This document shows positions 60,970-64,000 of a stretch of DNA of 64,000 nucleotides, piece after piece. The notes beneath the pieces are model-generated. The model did no database searches. It was not told the DNA's origin and saw only the letters and a program-made list of their open reading frames with translations. Positions within the stretch are counted from its first letter, which is position 1, and every line of letters starts with the position of its first letter. A program made the position numbers and the translations under genes. The DNA comes from Thiemannella venezuelensis (GTDB taxonomy: Bacteria > Actinomycetota > Actinomycetes > Streptosporangiales > Streptosporangiaceae): contig NZ_JACHJJ010000007.1 of assembly GCF_014203605.1 (NCBI RefSeq), positions 62,001 to 126,000 of the forward strand, in the 5' to 3' direction.

Positions 60970-62183
60970 CCGGCGCCCAGCAGGGAGGTCTCGCCGACGA
61001 TGCGGGCCAGCGCGGCCACCGTGCGGGCCCCGGAGTGCACACCGGGCCGCCGCGGGTCCTCCAGGTCGGCCGTGACCCACCGCGCCCCGTCCCCGTCTCC
61101 CGCGTCCTCGGGCGCCCGGGAGTCCCCCGTCGCGGCGGGCCCCGCGCGGTGGCAGAGGACGTGGGTGACCATGCGCCGCTCGTTGCGGGGGTCGCCGAGG
61201 TAGCGCAGGGTGCGGCCGACGAGGGCGCGGGCGTCGAGTCCCTGGACGTCGTGGTCGTCCCTGACGTTGACGACGAACACCTTCGCGGCGGCGCGGCCGG
61301 CGGCGATCGCGTCGGCGATCCCGGGGGTGAGATAGCTCGGCAGCAGCGACGAGTGCGGGGTGCCGGGCCCGTACACGATCAGGTCGGCGTGCACGACGGC
61401 GTCCCTGGCCTCCGGATTGAGGGAGATCCCGGCGCCGTCGCGGGCCAGGGCGCGTCGCCGGTGCTCGTCGGGGAGCGCCTCGAGTTCGGCCCGCCGCCGC
61501 GGGGTGATCGGCCTGTCGAGGAGGAACAGGTCGGAGATGGCGACCGGGTCCTGCGGGGCGACGATGTCGGCCTCGTCCGCCAGGAGCCGGCCGTCCTGCT
61601 TGAGCGCCACCAGGAAGGCGTTCTCGCCGCCCGTCACGTTGACGAGCCGCACCGGCGACCCGAACGTCTCGGCGCAGGAGCGGATCGCGGCGTTGAAGTC
61701 CCGGCCCAGTCTCAGGTACGCGCCCGCGAACACGAGGTTGCCGAGCGCGCAGTCGCCGAGATCGAGGCCGGGGCGGCCGTCGAGCATGTCCGTCAGGACG
61801 CGGAGGTCGCGCACCACCGCCGCCCTCGTGCGCGGTGGCAGCATGCCGTACACCCCGCCCCGCGCCAGTCCGTCCACGAGGTCGTCGAGGTCCTGCCGGG
61901 TGGCCTGGGCGGGCAGCCGGTGGTCGAGCACGCCCCTCAGCGCCGCCTGGCGCGAGTCGTCCCCGTGGAGGTGCAGCAGGAGGTTCTTGCGGAAGTCCGA
62001 AGGGCCGAGCATGCCCGGCAGGTAGCGGCGGAGCGCCCCGGTGGACTGCCCGTTGTCGTATCCGTTGATCACCACGGACAGGTCGAGGTCCGGCACGCGC
62101 AGCAGGCCCCGGGCGATGCTGGCCCCGCCTCGCCCTCCGCTGAACAGGACCACCGACGCCCGGTCGAGGTGCGGCGTGGTCAT
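60966..62183 (-). CDS. CofD/YvcK-like protein
   Basis: 405 residues of the CofD-YvcK family: VVLFSGGRGGASIARGLL at the N-terminus, VINGYDNGQSTGALRRYLPG, then GDCALGNLVFAGAYLRLG and VYGPGTPHSSLLPSYLTPGI. CofD transfers 2-phospholactate in F420 synthesis and YvcK binds UDP-sugars in wall homeostasis. Here the gene is not in an F420 or whiA locus but inside a glycan operon, so a transfer or sugar-nucleotide-sensing role in that pathway is likely. ATG 62183 overlaps the GT2 stop (ATGA). Confidence 0.85.
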   Translation of the reverse strand: MTTPHLDRASVVLFSGGRGGASIARGLLRVPDLDLSVVINGYDNGQSTGALRRYLPGMLGPSDFRKNLLLHLHGDDSRQAALRGVLDHRLPAQATRQDLDDLVDGLARGGVYGMLPPRTRAAVVRDLRVLTDMLDGRPGLDLGDCALGNLVFAGAYLRLGRDFNAAIRSCAETFGSPVRLVNVTGGENAFLVALKQDGRLLADEADIVAPQDPVAISDLFLLDRPITPRRRAELEALPDEHRRRALARDGAGISLNPEARDAVVHADLIVYGPGTPHSSLLPSYLTPGIADAIAAGRAAAKVFVVNVRDDHDVQGLDARALVGRTLRYLGDPRNERRMVTHVLCHRAGPAATGDSRAPEDAGDGDGARWVTADLEDPRRPGVHSGARTVAALARIVGETSLLGAG

Positions 62184-62983
62184 CGGACCTCCAGGGGCGG
62201 GTCGGCCGGTCCACCGGCGGCGGGCAGGGCCGGGGGCCGCAGCACGCCCATGCGGAGCAGCCAGCGCCGGTACCCGAGGTAGCCCACGAACAGGGCACGG
62301 TCGCGCGCCCCCCGCCAGAACCGCCAGCCCCGGCTGCCGCCGCCGCGCTCCCGGTGTTCGATCGGGATCTCGATCCAGTCGTGGCCGACCTCGACGACCC
62401 GGGCGGTGATCTCGGTCGAGCAGTTCATCCCGCCGGACTCCAGCGGCAGGGTGCGGAAGAGCGGGCCGTACACGACCTTGAAGATCGAGTTGAAGTCGCG
62501 GTACCGGGTGCGGTGGAGCAGGTTTCCGACGGCGCCGCTGAGCGCCGACCCCCACCGGTACCGCAGGCCGTCCGCCTTCCGGATCCTGGCCCCGGAGAAG
62601 GCGGTCCCCTCGCCGGCGCGGACGCGGTCGAGGAACCCGTCCAGATTGGAGATCGGGAACTGGCCGTCGGAGTCGAGAAGCACGACCCAGTCGAGGCGGG
62701 TGGCGGCGATCGCGGCCGCGATCGCGGCGCCCGCGCCGCGGTTGCGCTCGAAGCCCACCACGACGAGCTCGGGGCATCCCTTCCGCAGGTCTTCCAGGAT
62801 CGCGCGGGTGGCGTCGGTGCTGCCGTCGTCGCACACGACGATCTCCCACGCGCCGATCGCCGGGTGGTCCTCCAGATAGCCGCGCCACTCCCCCACCGCC
62901 GCCGCGATGTTGTCGGCCTCGTTGAAGGCGGGCGCCGCGACGGAGAGCTCGACCGTCCGGGACGCTGTCGGGACTTCCGGCAT
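62180..62983 (-). CDS. GT2-family glycosyltransferase
   Basis: 267 residues, GT-A fold: LSVAAPAFNEADNIAAAV, VVCDDGSTDATRAILED and VVLLDSDGQFP (the DxD-type metal site), then RDFNSIFKVVYGPLFRTLPL. It has the look of polyprenyl-phosphate or dolichol-phosphate mannosyltransferases, but no C-terminal membrane helices. ATG 62983 has GAAGG 8 bases upstream; an ATG 21 bases before has none. One CebR-type palindrome lies 75 bp upstream of the start. Confidence 0.88.
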   Translation of the reverse strand: MPEVPTASRTVELSVAAPAFNEADNIAAAVGEWRGYLEDHPAIGAWEIVVCDDGSTDATRAILEDLRKGCPELVVVGFERNRGAGAAIAAAIAATRLDWVVLLDSDGQFPISNLDGFLDRVRAGEGTAFSGARIRKADGLRYRWGSALSGAVGNLLHRTRYRDFNSIFKVVYGPLFRTLPLESGGMNCSTEITARVVEVGHDWIEIPIEHRERGGGSRGWRFWRGARDRALFVGYLGYRRWLLRMGVLRPPALPAAGGPADPPLEVR

Positions 62984-63000
62984 GCGCTCGCCCTTCGTGA

Positions 63001-63099
63001 TCATTTCGGGCCGCCGGTGGGGGCGGTGCCGGGCAGGCGGTCGATCCGGCGGTTTTGTGGGAGCGCTCCCAAAAAAACCATGACAAAGCGGGCGGTCAT
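63001..63099 (-). CDS. 32-codon frame duplicating the tail of the upstream membrane protein
   Basis: ATG 63099 overlaps the stop of the membrane-protein gene (ATGA) and opens a short frame whose product resembles that protein's own C-terminus: GALP-x2-R-x-IDRL-x-G-x-A-x2-GG-x-K in both. It may be a leftover of a duplication rather than a working gene, but the coupled start would allow translation. Confidence 0.35.
   Translation of the reverse strand: MTARFVMVFLGALPQNRRIDRLPGTAPTGGPK
63058..63071. promoter_or_regulatory. CebR-type LacI-family operator, copy 1
   Basis: TGGGAGCGCTCCCA, a perfect 14-base palindrome identical to the CebR box of streptomycetes (cellobiose-responsive repressor). 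It lies 75 bp upstream of the GT2 start, between the membrane-protein gene and the rest of the glycan operon, followed by a run of seven A. Confidence 0.65.
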
Positions 63100-63842
63100 T
63101 TCGAACCGCCGACCTGTGCAACGCCGAGCAGGCGATCGATCCAGCGATCTATTGGGAGCGCTCCCACAAGCACGACGGCAGGGAGGTGAGCCAGGGTGAA
63201 CAGGACGGTCGCCCCGTAGGAGATCGGACCGCCCGTGAAGATCGAGATGTGCGGCGCGTCGATGACCCGGGGCAGTTCGACCGGGTTGACGAGGAACCAC
63301 ATCAGGTCGAGGAAGCCGGAGAACACGATGACGATGCCGTTCACCGCGATCTTCAGGCAGGCGCCCGGGCTTCCGCCCCCCAGCCGGTGCGCGGCCGCGA
63401 CGGTGAGCACGATCCCGGGGTACAGGAGCAGGTAGAGGTGCGTGTAGAAGCTGTCGCCCTGGGCGCGCGCCACGTCCCCGTAGTAGAAGTAGCTGATCCG
63501 CGGGATGACGTATCCGGTGAAGAACACGAAGGGGACGTACAGCAGCCAGTGGAGGCGCGGCGTCGACCAGGGGAAGAACGCGATCGCCGCGCACAGGCAG
63601 GCGAACGCGGCCAGCTTGACCCCGAGCTCCCACACCGCTTCTATCTCTCTGCCGTGCGGCGTGGCCAGCCATGTGAACGCGGCTCCGGCGCCGCCGAGGA
63701 CCAGGGCGATCCACCACACGTGCCGCGCCCACGCCCGCTCCGACCTCAGGACGGAGCCCTGAGGATGCCGCGGAGACCCGGTGGCGGGAACACCGCCGCG
63801 GAGGAGGCCGAGGGAAGGGGGGCTCCCCCTGTTTACTGCCAT
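63096..63842 (-). CDS. Polytopic membrane protein, first gene of the glycan operon
   Basis: 248 residues from ATG 63842 with about six membrane helices (for example LGVKLAAFACLCAAIAFFPW; WLLYVPFVFFTGYVIP; YLLLYPGIVLTVAAAHRL). Aromatic loops include RISYFYYGDVARAQGDSFYT. No family is recognised; an acyltransferase, polymerase or ligase role in the glycan pathway is possible. AAAGG lies 9 bases before the ATG; an ATG 39 bases earlier is in frame. Its last codons lie in the 95-bp duplication and include an operator palindrome. Confidence 0.7.
   Translation of the reverse strand: MAVNRGSPPSLGLLRGGVPATGSPRHPQGSVLRSERAWARHVWWIALVLGGAGAAFTWLATPHGREIEAVWELGVKLAAFACLCAAIAFFPWSTPRLHWLLYVPFVFFTGYVIPRISYFYYGDVARAQGDSFYTHLYLLLYPGIVLTVAAAHRLGGGSPGACLKIAVNGIVIVFSGFLDLMWFLVNPVELPRVIDAPHISIFTGGPISYGATVLFTLAHLPAVVLVGALPIDRWIDRLLGVAQVGGSK
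63153..63166. promoter_or_regulatory. CebR-type LacI-family operator, copy 2 (inside coding sequence)
   Basis: A second perfect TGGGAGCGCTCCCA, exactly 95 bases from copy 1, within the last 25 codons of the membrane-protein gene where it codes VGALP. Spacing of 95 bp, close to nine helical turns, would suit DNA looping between two bound repressors. Confidence 0.6.
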
Positions 63843-64000
63843 GGCTTCAGCGCCTTTCTTCCGTTGCCAGTGCTCCGGCACCCGTTCGGACCCGAGACGC
63901 GGGCCGCCCTGCCGGGGCCCGGAGGAAGGTCGCGTCCGCGGCGTGCGGTGGCCGGGGTGCCGAGTGAGGCGTGGACGGGGGTGTTCGGCTCCGGCCCCTC

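Larger units (their letters stand above)
63001..63190. repeat. Divergent 95-bp tandem duplication
   Basis: 63001-63095 and 63096-63190 align with a constant 95-base offset: both begin TCATTTCG, share GGCAGGCGGTCGATCC-like and GAGCAGGCGATCGATCC-like stretches, and hold the same 14-base palindrome. Flanks have diverged by roughly a quarter to a half of positions, while the palindrome is unchanged. Confidence 0.75.

Noticed and set aside
1-64000. CRISPR arrays, tRNA and rRNA genes
   Set aside because: I saw no regularly spaced direct repeats with unique spacers and no recognisable tRNA arms or rRNA segments on either strand.

Overview
This window is chromosomal DNA from a high-GC, Gram-positive actinomycete. 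Codon third positions are almost all G or C. The actinobacterial markers are a DUF3099 protein, a mycobacterial-style FabG/InhA-type pair, a 6C-like small RNA, an ECF42/DGPF sigma module, and many one-component regulators and stand-alone histidine kinases. The gene mix fits a developmentally complex soil actinomycete; Streptosporangiales is my best guess, but that is inference from gene content only.

1-12 kb is mostly core or conserved accessory material: a histidine phosphatase (cut by the window edge), an aldo/keto reductase, a secreted anchored protein, fabG and an InhA-type fabI, the TldD/TldE pair, a lipoprotein amide hydrolase, dodecin, DUF3099, the 6C-like RNA, and a molybdopterin group (mobA with a small partner, moaA) around a GAP-family membrane protein.

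11.9-17.1 kb is a divergent signalling locus. On the minus strand lie a subtilisin-like S8 protease, a compact sigma-70 factor and a small partner protein. On the plus strand lies a TPR-CHAT (caspase-like) protease with an intact His/Cys dyad. This is the best candidate here for a little-described regulatory or conflict system.

17-49 kb is accessory and regulatory. Many regulator/target pairs have visible palindromic operators: TetR/SDR, WYL/oxidoreductase, MarR/lipocalin-like and LysR/EamA. Other genes are a pentapeptide-repeat membrane protein, a secreted ricin-type lectin, a chemoreceptor, a DUF3500 protein, two large PAS/GAF histidine kinases flanking a STAS protein, and a NarL-type two-component pair. 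Several genes are decaying: an SDR fragment, a frameshifted AlkZ-like gene, and a YCII/ECF42 module that is frameshifted, truncated and abutted by a serine-recombinase remnant.

49-64 kb looks like one accessory island of two converging operons. The plus-strand operon starts next to a divergent AAA-LuxR regulator and encodes a zinc metalloprotease without a signal peptide, a 75-residue cysteine-free protein, a methyltransferase with an extra C-terminal domain, an unrecognised 413-residue protein and an Fe(II)/2-oxoglutarate oxygenase. The minus-strand operon (63.8 to 55.6 kb) has stop/start overlaps at every junction after the first gene. It encodes a membrane protein, a GT2 glycosyltransferase, a CofD/YvcK-like protein, a HAD phosphatase, a sugar nucleotidyltransferase, two GT4 glycosyltransferases and a flippase, so it probably makes and exports a surface glycan. 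Two perfect copies of a LacI-family (CebR-type) palindrome lie in a divergent 95-bp tandem duplication near its head, which suggests control by a sugar-responsive repressor.
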